Origin: Hyphomicrobium sp.
GTDB taxonomy: Bacteria; Pseudomonadota; Alphaproteobacteria; Rhizobiales; Hyphomicrobiaceae
Direction: 5' to 3'
Assembly: GCA_025927515.1 (NCBI GenBank)
Contig: JAICLG010000141.1
Location: 1-7,787 of the forward strand
Length of the DNA: 7,787 nt
This document shows, piece by piece, positions 1 to 5,516 of this stretch; the first letter of the stretch is position 1; every line of letters starts with the position of its first letter. A program made the translations under genes and the position numbers. The notes below the pieces were generated by a model. The model searched no databases. It worked only from the letters and a program-made list of their open reading frames with translations, and was not told the DNA's origin.

Positions 1-240
1 CCGGAAGCGTCGATTCCGTACCTTGAAGGCCTCGACGTCTGGATCGTCGATGCGCTGCGTTACACGCCGCACGAAAGCCACTTCAGCGTCAAGCAGGCCG
101 TTGCGTGGGCCGAACGCCTGAAGCCCAAGCGCACGATTCTGACGCATATGACGAGCGAGCTCGACTACGCCACGCTCGCAAAGCAATTGCCGGAGAGCAT
201 CGAACCTGCGTTCGACGGCATGACCGTCACGTTCACTTGA
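1..240 (+). CDS. MBL-fold metallo-hydrolase (PhnP-like), 3' end only
   Basis: The reading frame is open from the first base and stops with TGA at 238-240, giving the last 79 residues of a protein whose start lies left of the window. The fragment matches the C-terminal end of PhnP-like metallo-beta-lactamase-fold hydrolases. It has a hydrophobic strand followed by Asp (LDVWIVDALR, visible residues 11-20), then TPHESHFS (22-29), and near the end ILTHMTSELDY (46-56), whose His49 is expected to be the last metal ligand. Such enzymes bind two metal ions in the cytoplasm and often hydrolyse phosphodiesters, but the substrate cannot be read from this part. From memory, in Hyphomicrobiales a gene like this follows metG and tatD, which would lie off the left edge. 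The family call is fairly sure and the function is open. Confidence 0.8.
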   Translation, partial: PEASIPYLEGLDVWIVDALRYTPHESHFSVKQAVAWAERLKPKRTILTHMTSELDYATLAKQLPESIEPAFDGMTVTFT

Positions 241-277
241 AAGTGCAAGCACGCGCCAAACGAGAGAGATTCTCGCA

Positions 278-301
278 GATCGGCGTCTAATCCCGCCGAT
301 C
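278..301. terminator. Inverted repeat between convergent genes, possible bidirectional terminator
   Basis: A perfect 8-base inverted repeat, GATCGGCG (278-285) and CGCCGATC (294-301), is separated by 8 bases. It lies 37 bases after the stop of the MBL gene and its right arm runs into the stop codon of the convergent DUF930-like gene (300-302). A smaller perfect stem (CGAGA 261-265, TCTCG 271-275) lies just before it. Position and symmetry suit a shared transcription end. There is no clear T-run on either side, so a factor-dependent end or simple 3'-end protection is equally possible. Confidence 0.45.
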
Positions 302-704
302 ACTTCCAGAGACCGAAGTCTTCATACTCATCTTCGGGAATTTCGGCACCGAGCTGAAAGTCGAAGGACTTCGCCTTCATCTGGTCGTCCGTCACGGCGC
401 ATTTGTACTTCAGAGAATACCAGTGACGCCCCGCGCGCACGGCGCCGGTGGTCGCGGTGACGACGTTATCCTTGAATGTCGCGCGGACTTTGGTGCTGCT
501 TTTGATGCGGTCGATTCCTCTCAGGCGCGTACCTTTGCGAAGGACCCCAAGGCCTCGAAGCGTGCAAGCCTGATGGGCGCGCTCTTCCGGATCAAGTTCC
601 CTAAGCACACGGTCCATTGAAGCGTCTGCGAGCACAGGACCTGACGTTCCCGCCATCCCGAAAAGAACGATGAGCAGGAGGTAGAGATTCTTGGTAACTT
701 GCAT
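300..704 (-). CDS. Small exported protein, DUF930-like
   Basis: This encodes a 134-residue protein of unknown function. Residues 1-26 look like a Sec signal peptide: MQVTK, then a hydrophobic core (LYLLLIVLFGMAG), then a VLA cleavage motif before Asp27. The mature part is about 108 residues and matches my recollection of the DUF930 family: LDPEERAHQAC near residues 37-47, a central charged region, then GRHWYSLKYKC (92-102) and a C-terminal block around FDFQLGAEIPEDEYEDFGLW. Two cysteines, C47 and C102, are the only ones in the mature protein and could form a periplasmic disulfide. The frame is open to an ATG at 806, but the ATG at 704 is chosen because it puts the signal peptide at the N-terminus. 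Its ribosome-binding site is weak (GGGGA about 13 bases upstream). It is probably transcribed separately from the SDR gene behind it. The coding call is good and the family call moderate. Confidence 0.72.
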   Translation of the reverse strand: MQVTKNLYLLLIVLFGMAGTSGPVLADASMDRVLRELDPEERAHQACTLRGLGVLRKGTRLRGIDRIKSSTKVRATFKDNVVTATTGAVRAGRHWYSLKYKCAVTDDQMKAKSFDFQLGAEIPEDEYEDFGLWK

Positions 705-733
705 TCTTAGTGTATTCCCCGTCCCCAAGTGGA

Positions 734-766
734 GCACAAACAGGTTGTGCGCCGTCCCCCGACGGC
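734..766 (-). promoter_or_regulatory. Two adjacent hairpins in the leader of the DUF930-like gene
   Basis: Two perfect stem-loops abut with no spacer: GCACAA (734-739) with TTGTGC (745-750) around a 5-base loop, and GCCGTC (751-756) with GACGGC (761-766) around CCCC. On the minus strand they end 29 bases before the ATG at 704. They could be a structured 5' leader or part of the end of the upstream transcript. No T-run follows them on the minus strand, which argues against a simple intrinsic terminator. No known riboswitch or leader family is recognised. Confidence 0.35.
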
Positions 767-804
767 GGGTCCCAAAACGCGCGAACATGTGACGGGATTG
801 AGGC

Positions 805-841
805 AAAATCCTGCAAACCGGGCCGATGCTGCCATTGCAGG
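805..841 (-). terminator. Probable intrinsic terminator after the SDR gene
   Basis: A perfect 7-base inverted repeat, CCTGCAA (810-816) and TTGCAGG (835-841), encloses 18 bases that can form a further GGC/GCC pairing (821-823 with 831-833). On the minus strand the stem is followed at once by ATTTT (809-805). It starts 37 bases past the SDR stop codon, where the dnaB-to-SDR gene run ends. The large loop and only four Ts make it a moderate candidate. The rest of 705-878 holds the two leader hairpins and no gene I can support. Confidence 0.45.
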
Positions 842-878
842 TATGAGCACAGAAGTGATGAACAGCAAAAACGAATAC

Positions 879-1664
879 CTAGACGTCTGCGTTCGCGATG
901 CTCGTATCCGTATGAATGCCGGCATGATGTGAGCCGCGCCAATCGCGAAAATTGATGACCTCTCCGTTTCGTTTGCAGTGCGGCGACGCCAGTTCGAGGA
1001 AAAGCGGCACGAGGTCTTCTGGCGCGGGCAGGAGCGCAGCGTCTTCCCCAGGAAAAGCCTTGGCCCGCATGTGCGTACGCGTGGCGCCAGGGTTGATCAG
1101 GTTAGCGCGGACCGGCGTGTTCGTCAGTTCTTCGGCCCACGTTTTCACGAGCGCTTCGAGGCCCGCCTTGGATGCGGAGTAGGCCCCCCAGTAAGCGTAC
1201 TTGCCGCTTGCCGCTCCCGAGGTGACGAAAATCGCGCGACCCGCGTCGGAGCGCTTCAGAAGCGGATCGAGCGTGCGGATAAGACGCCAGTTGGCATTGA
1301 GGTTTGTGTCGATGGTCGAAAGAAACCCGTCTTCCGTCGTATGGCCCAGAGGGGAAAGCGGACCAAGGATGCCGGCATTGCCGACGAGAATGTCGAGGTG
1401 CTGCCAACGCTGAAAGAGCGTCGGCCCGAGCTGGTCGATGCGATCGCCCTTTTTGAGGTCGAGCTGCAGCAGGGTGGCGGCACCGCCCGCGGCCTGGATT
1501 TCATCGTCGAGAGATTCGAGCGCTCCAACCGTACGCGCCGTTATGACGACGTGCGCACCTGCCTTCGCAAGTCCCAACGCCACGGCTCTCCCGATACCGC
1601 GCGACGCTCCGGTGACGAGGGCAATGCGCCCTCTGAGCGGTGCATCCTGGGAGATTTCCGTCAT
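879..1664 (-). CDS. Short-chain dehydrogenase/reductase (SDR), YciK-like
   Basis: This is a 261-residue classical SDR, a cytoplasmic NAD(P)-dependent oxidoreductase with a Rossmann fold; the substrate is unknown. It shows the cofactor loop TGASRGIG (18-25), NAG (96-98), structural Asn121, a candidate catalytic Ser149, and Tyr162-x3-Lys166 in AYSASK. The stretches NAGILGPLSPL, SDAGRAIFVTS and INPGATRTHMRAKAFP closely parallel E. coli YciK as I recall it. The start at 1664 places the Rossmann strand at the usual distance from the N-terminus; its ribosome-binding site is weak (GAG 8 bases upstream). It lies 39 bases after purF and is likely co-transcribed with it; the linkage to purF is, to my memory, conserved in Hyphomicrobiales. 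After residue 240 there is a tail of about 20 residues (from RGSHH to the stop) with no family motif. The SDR call is very secure and the YciK-like subgroup moderate. Confidence 0.93.
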   Translation of the reverse strand: MTEISQDAPLRGRIALVTGASRGIGRAVALGLAKAGAHVVITARTVGALESLDDEIQAAGGAATLLQLDLKKGDRIDQLGPTLFQRWQHLDILVGNAGILGPLSPLGHTTEDGFLSTIDTNLNANWRLIRTLDPLLKRSDAGRAIFVTSGAASGKYAYWGAYSASKAGLEALVKTWAEELTNTPVRANLINPGATRTHMRAKAFPGEDAALLPAPEDLVPLFLELASPHCKRNGEVINFRDWRGSHHAGIHTDTSIANADV

Positions 1665-1703
1665 ACGAGATACTCGAGCTTTGGTAGGGAAGGAGCCGTG
1701 CCG

Positions 1704-3191
1704 TCAGCCGACTTCGGCCAGAAGCGACAGCTGGCGCGGAATGGGTTCGCCGTCGTGGTCGGTAAGATTGGTCGGATAATCGCCGGTGAAGCAATGATCG
1801 GTGAACTGCGGTGCCCGGTCATCACGGTGATCGAGGCCGATGGCGCGATAGATGCCTTCGACCGAAAGGAACGCCAGGCTATCGGCGCCCATGAACGCGC
1901 GCATTTCCTCAAGCGACATGTTGGCCGCGAGCAGATCCTTCTTGCTCGGCGTATCGATGCCGTAGAAGTCGGGATGCGTGATCGGGGGCGAAGATATGCG
2001 CATATGCACTTCTCGCGCGCCCGCATCGCGGATCAGCTGGACGATCTTTTTCGATGTCGTGCCGCGAACCACGCTGTCGTCGATGAGCACGACGCGCTTG
2101 CCGCGAATGACGCCGGAATTTGCGGAATGCTTGAGCTTGACGCCGAGCTGGCGGATATGCTGCTCCGGCTCGATGAATGTGCGGCCGACGTAGTGGTTCC
2201 GGATGATGCCGAGTTCGAACGGAATATCGCTCTTCTGGCTGAAGCCGATCGCAGCCGGCACACCCGAGTCGGGGATCGGCACGACGACATCGACGCCGGC
2301 GGGTGCTTCCCGCGCCAGCTCGATGCCCATGCGCTTGCGGATCTCATAGACGGTTTGCCCGCCAACGATGGAATCGGGGCGGGCAAAATAGATGTACTCG
2401 AAAATGCAGGGCCGGGCAGGGCGCATCGGGAAGGGGCGATGGCTTTCGAGCCCCTGGTCGGTAATGACCACGACCTCCCCATTCTCGACCTCACGGACAA
2501 ATTCGGCGCCGACCATGTCGAGCGCGCACGTTTCGGACGCGAGGACGTAGGTCGAACCGATCCGCCCGATGACCAGCGGACGAATGCCAATCGGATCGCG
2601 CACGCCGATCATCATGTCGTTGGTCAGGCAGACGAGCGCGTAAGAGCCTTCGATCTGCCGGATGGCATCGATGAAACGCTCGACGATGCGGCGCTTCTTC
2701 GAGCGCGACAGAAGATGAAGGATGATCTCGGTGTCGGATGTCGATTGAAAGATGGCGCCCGAGGAAATGAGCTCGCGCCGCAGCGTCAGAGCGTTTGTCA
2801 GGTTGCCGTTGTGGGCAACGGCGAAGCCGCCAGTATCGATATCGCAGAAGAGGGGCTGCACGTTGCGGATGAGGGGATCGCCTGTGGTTGAGTAGCGATC
2901 GTGGCCGATGGCCATGCGGCCTTTGAGGCGGGCGAGAACGTCAGGTCTTGAGAAGTTGTCGCCGACGAGTCCCATGCGGCGTTCGGAATGGAAGTTGTGG
3001 CCGTCGTAGGAAACGATTCCGGAAGCTTCCTGGCCACGGTGCTGGAGTGCGTGAAGACCCAGCGCCGTGATCGCCGCGGCGTCCGGATGATCGAAAATGC
3101 CGAAGACGCCGCACTCCTCGCGGAGGCGATCGTCGCCGTAGCGGGTAAAGGTCAGACCGTCGACAGTGGTCACGCCGCCTCGTTGTGCCAT
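1704..3191 (-). CDS. purF: Amidophosphoribosyltransferase (glutamine PRPP amidotransferase)
   Basis: This 495-residue cytoplasmic enzyme makes 5-phosphoribosylamine from PRPP and glutamine, the committed step of purine synthesis. The N-terminal Ntn-hydrolase glutaminase domain begins at Cys27 (EECGVFGIF), so a 26-residue propeptide is expected to be removed to expose the nucleophile. Other glutaminase-domain motifs are HRGQEASG (51-58), GHDRYSTTG (96-104) and AHNGNLTN (126-133). The C-terminal phosphoribosyltransferase domain carries VVPIPDSG (303-310) and the PRPP loop VVLIDDSVVRGTT (367-379). Of the four Fe-S ligand cysteines of the B. subtilis-type enzyme, two appear kept (Cys262 in RPCIFEY, Cys467 in DHCFTG) and two replaced (Asp408 in HPDFYG, Thr464), so it probably lacks the cluster. 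The ATG at 3191 is preferred over an in-frame GTG at 3197 because that GTG begins inside the Shine-Dalgarno sequence. The spacer to cvpA is 87 bases. Confidence 0.98.
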   Translation of the reverse strand: MAQRGGVTTVDGLTFTRYGDDRLREECGVFGIFDHPDAAAITALGLHALQHRGQEASGIVSYDGHNFHSERRMGLVGDNFSRPDVLARLKGRMAIGHDRYSTTGDPLIRNVQPLFCDIDTGGFAVAHNGNLTNALTLRRELISSGAIFQSTSDTEIILHLLSRSKKRRIVERFIDAIRQIEGSYALVCLTNDMMIGVRDPIGIRPLVIGRIGSTYVLASETCALDMVGAEFVREVENGEVVVITDQGLESHRPFPMRPARPCIFEYIYFARPDSIVGGQTVYEIRKRMGIELAREAPAGVDVVVPIPDSGVPAAIGFSQKSDIPFELGIIRNHYVGRTFIEPEQHIRQLGVKLKHSANSGVIRGKRVVLIDDSVVRGTTSKKIVQLIRDAGAREVHMRISSPPITHPDFYGIDTPSKKDLLAANMSLEEMRAFMGADSLAFLSVEGIYRAIGLDHRDDRAPQFTDHCFTGDYPTNLTDHDGEPIPRQLSLLAEVG

Positions 3192-3196
3192 AGGCA

Positions 3197-3202
3197 CCTC
3201 CC
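3197..3202 (-). promoter_or_regulatory. Ribosome-binding site that fixes the purF start
   Basis: On the minus strand GGGAGG (3202 to 3197) is followed by TGCCT and then ATG at 3191, a 5-base spacing. The alternative GTG start at 3197-3195 would use the last G of this site, so it is unlikely to be the start used. Confidence 0.75.
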
Positions 3203-3272
3203 GCGTTTGAGCCGCCCTGATGCCAGATTACGCCGGGTATTAAATCGAACGCGCATTAATCGTTCATCGCCA

Positions 3273-3287
3273 GTCGCGTCACGCGAC
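3273..3287 (-). other. Hairpin centred on the cvpA stop codon
   Basis: A perfect 6-base stem, GTCGCG (3273-3278) and CGCGAC (3282-3287), has exactly the cvpA stop triplet (3279-3281) as its loop. Downstream on the minus strand there is no T-run, so it is not a typical terminator. It could slow RNA decay or modulate read-through into purF. The following spacer (3192-3272) has an A+T-rich patch and a weak GAACG/CGTTC pair (3247-3251, 3261-3265). I cannot define a promoter in it. Confidence 0.35.
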
Positions 3288-3920
3288 CGTCATATAGTAC
3301 CGCTTGCCCTTAATGACCAGCGCGACGGAACGCCCTTTTTGGTCAAGAAAACCTTGCTGCCCTGCGGGAGGTTCGGTCGCCGGCGGCGGGGTGGTCGTCG
3401 TTGAAGGTTGCTGCGGGATGACCTGCAAAAGAACCGAGCGGATGGCCTCGCCCGTCGCTTTCACATAGTCGCGGAAGTAGGCATCGCGGACGAGCGGCGT
3501 CTGCTTTTCCTTGTCTGGCGAAATGAACGCCTCGTACGCCATGTAGGGAATGACGAACAGCAGAAATCCGCGCAACACCCCGAAGATAAACCCTAAAATC
3601 CGATCGATCATGCCGACCTGGCTGTCCAGGATGGCATCGGAGATGCGTGCCGTTATGAGGTGCACGACGATCAGCACAATCAGCGCAACGCCCAGCGCGA
3701 TCGCCACCGTTGCGACCTGCGGCGGCAGGCTCGTCTGGTGGGCGATTTCGGCCGTCATGTCCTTCTTGGTCGTGAAAATCCAATAGCCGACTGCGGCGGC
3801 GGCGATCCACGACAGGATCGACAGCAGCTCACGCGCAAAGCCGCGGTACATGGCGAGAAGACCGGAAATGAATGCGACCGCGATCAACGCAAGGTCTAAA
3901 TAGGTCAGCGGACCGATCAT
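3279..3920 (-). CDS. cvpA: CvpA family inner-membrane protein
   Basis: This is a 213-residue integral membrane protein of the CvpA family. The name comes from a colicin V production phenotype in E. coli; the molecular role is not established. Four hydrophobic helices are visible at about 6-24, 32-50, 68-91 and 105-128. The family pattern shows in the segment YRGFARELLSILSW (25-38) and in DRILGFIFGVLRGF (106-119). After the last helix comes a soluble part with a Thr/Pro/Ala-rich linker (about 170-188) and a basic C-terminus ending near KGKRYYMTVA. The ATG at 3920 has a good Shine-Dalgarno sequence, GGAGG at 3935-3931, though with a long 10-base spacing. The gene lies between radA (55-base gap) and purF (87-base gap); the cvpA-purF link is also found in E. 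coli. The family call is secure and the function is not. Confidence 0.93.
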   Translation of the reverse strand: MIGPLTYLDLALIAVAFISGLLAMYRGFARELLSILSWIAAAAVGYWIFTTKKDMTAEIAHQTSLPPQVATVAIALGVALIVLIVVHLITARISDAILDSQVGMIDRILGFIFGVLRGFLLFVIPYMAYEAFISPDKEKQTPLVRDAYFRDYVKATGEAIRSVLLQVIPQQPSTTTTPPPATEPPAGQQGFLDQKGRSVALVIKGKRYYMTVA

Positions 3921-3975
3921 GGCCGAAATCCCTCCGTGAGCCAGCTCCCCTTAGGGCCCAGATTCGCTCGCCTGT

Positions 3976-5352
3976 TCAGTTGCATGGCGCTGCCGCCGCT
4001 GCAAGTAACTTGAGGTGTGCGATGCGGGAAAGCGACACCTTGAGCCCGGCAACGTCGACCTCGCCGCTTTCAGGCAGAAAAGCCTGAGAAAATCCGAGTT
4101 TTGACGCCTCCTTGATGCGGGCCGTCATCATGGCTGCAGCCCTGACGGCGCCCGACAACGAAACTTCCCCGAAAAAGACGGCATCATGCGGCAACGGAAT
4201 GCCGGAGACGGCCGACAGCAGGGCCGCCGCCGCTGCGAGATCCGCCGCCGGCTCGGCAATTTTGAGCCCTCCCGCAACATTCAGATAGACGTCGTGACCG
4301 GCAAATGAGACGCCGCAGCGCGCGTCGAGAACGGCCAAGAGCATGGCAAGGCGGTTGCTATCCCAGCCAACCACGGCCCGGCGGGGTGTCCCAAGCCCAG
4401 ACGGCGCCACCAGCGCCTGGATTTCGACGAGCAGCGGGCGGGTTCCTTCCACGCCTGCAAAAACGGCGGCGCCTGGAGCGTGGCTGTCGCGGTCACCGAG
4501 AAAGAGCTCGGACGGGTTGGCGACCTCCTGCAAGCCGCCGGTCACCATTTCGAAGACGCCGATCTCATCGCTCGGCCCGAAGCGGTTCTTGACGGCGCGC
4601 AGGATGCGGTAGGGGAGGCCACGATCGCCTTCGAAATACAACACGGTGTCGACCATATGCTCGATCACCTTCGGCCCGGCGATCTGCCCGTCCTTGGTGA
4701 CGTGCCCGACGAGCAGCAGCGCTGAGCCCGCCATTTTCGCGTAGCGGATGAGCGCCAACGCCGCGGCACGGACCTGGCTGACGGTGCCGGGCGCCGCGTC
4801 AAGCGTGTCGGCCCACAGCGTCTGGATGGAATCGATGATGACGAGGTCGGGCGGCCGCTCGTCGCTGAGCGTCGCCAGAATGTTCGAGAGGTTCGTTTCC
4901 GACGCGAGGCCGACTTGGGCATCGGCGAGATCGAGCCGGGCCGCCCGTAAGCGCACCTGCGCGATCGCTTCTTCGCCCGAAAAATAGATCGAACGTCCGC
5001 CGCGCCGCGCCAGATGCGCCGCGACCTGCAACAGCAGCGTCGATTTTCCGATGCCCGGCTCGCCGCCGATCAGAATGGCCGAGCCCGGCACGACCCCGCC
5101 GCCAGTTACGCGGTCGAGTTCCGCGATACCGCTCGAAAAGCGTGGCGCTTCCTCTGCCGGTCCGATCAGCGTTTCGAGCTTGATGACGCGGCCTTTCGAT
5201 TGCCGCGTGATGCCGGAGCCGGGCGGCGGCCCAGCATCCGTTTCCTCGACGAGCGAGTTCCATTCTCCGCACGCGCCGCATTTGCCGGCCCAGCGCGCCG
5301 ACGCGGCCCCGCAGTTCTGGCAGACATAAGCCGATTTCGCCGCCTTCGCCAT
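3976..5352 (-). CDS. radA: DNA repair protein RadA (Sms)
   Basis: This is a 458-residue, full-length RadA, a cytoplasmic RecA-like ATPase and DNA helicase that drives branch migration in recombinational repair. It has, in order: a four-cysteine zinc finger (Cys11, 14, 25, 28); Walker A GGEPGIGKST (96-105); Walker B ending LVIIDSIQT (170-178); the RadA-specific KNRFG motif (255-259); and a Lon-protease-like C-terminal domain (about 285-450, with GEVSLSGAVR at 395-404). All key ATPase and KNRFG residues are present. The ATG at 5352 is chosen because it gives the standard short lead before the zinc finger; its ribosome-binding site is poor (GGGGTG, 8 bases upstream). The C-terminus ends in an alanine-rich stretch. 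Upstream is a 164-base gap with a palindromic repeat, so radA may have its own promoter, although none is clear. Confidence 0.98.
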   Translation of the reverse strand: MAKAAKSAYVCQNCGAASARWAGKCGACGEWNSLVEETDAGPPPGSGITRQSKGRVIKLETLIGPAEEAPRFSSGIAELDRVTGGGVVPGSAILIGGEPGIGKSTLLLQVAAHLARRGGRSIYFSGEEAIAQVRLRAARLDLADAQVGLASETNLSNILATLSDERPPDLVIIDSIQTLWADTLDAAPGTVSQVRAAALALIRYAKMAGSALLLVGHVTKDGQIAGPKVIEHMVDTVLYFEGDRGLPYRILRAVKNRFGPSDEIGVFEMVTGGLQEVANPSELFLGDRDSHAPGAAVFAGVEGTRPLLVEIQALVAPSGLGTPRRAVVGWDSNRLAMLLAVLDARCGVSFAGHDVYLNVAGGLKIAEPAADLAAAAALLSAVSGIPLPHDAVFFGEVSLSGAVRAAAMMTARIKEASKLGFSQAFLPESGEVDVAGLKVSLSRIAHLKLLAAAAAPCN

Positions 5353-5370
5353 TCAGCGCGCACCCCGATC

Positions 5371-5500
5371 GTCATTCCGGCTGAGGCATCCTTCTCTGTC
5401 ATCCCGGCCGACGCGGAGCGGAGAGCCGGGACCCAGAGCGCCGGCTCCATAGAAGATCGCTGGGTCCCGGGTCTCGCAAGAGTGCTCGCCCGGGATGACA
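5371..5500. repeat. Large imperfect palindromic intergenic repeat (REP-like)
   Basis: Between alr and radA lies an element able to fold into one long hairpin. The outer arms TGTCATCCCGG (5397-5407) and CCGGGATGACA (5490-5500) match perfectly over 11 bases. The inner arms CCGGGACCCAG (5426-5436) and CTGGGTCCCGG (5460-5470) also match over 11, and four further pairs form just outside them (5421-5424 with 5472-5475). At the left, GTCATTCCGGCTGA (5371-5384) matches GTCATCCCGGCCGA (5398-5411) in 12 of 14 positions, so it looks like a decayed extra end. The GTCATCCCGG...CCGGGATGAC layout resembles dispersed palindromic repeats I know from alphaproteobacterial genomes. The start of the core is clear; the left limit is uncertain. 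No gene lies in 5353-5516. Confidence 0.75.
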
Positions 5501-5516
5501 TCTTCAATATGACCCA

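Noticed and set aside
105..290. A 61-residue plus-strand open frame overlapping the MBL gene end
   Set aside because: It is an out-of-frame shadow of the metallo-hydrolase, with no recognisable motif.
705..806. A 34-residue extension of the DUF930-like protein
   Set aside because: It would bury the signal peptide inside the protein and includes the two-hairpin leader; the ATG at 704 fits secretion.
978..2891. A 637-residue open frame on the plus strand, opposite purF and the SDR gene
   Set aside because: It lies fully antisense to two secure genes. Its translation is rich in Arg, Asp and Ala with no domain motif, as expected when GC-rich codons on one strand suppress stops on the other.
3192..3278. 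A possible purine-responsive promoter or riboswitch before purF
   Set aside because: The 87-base spacer is too short and lacks any recognisable purine or guanidine/PRPP aptamer core; no convincing -35/-10 pair was found.
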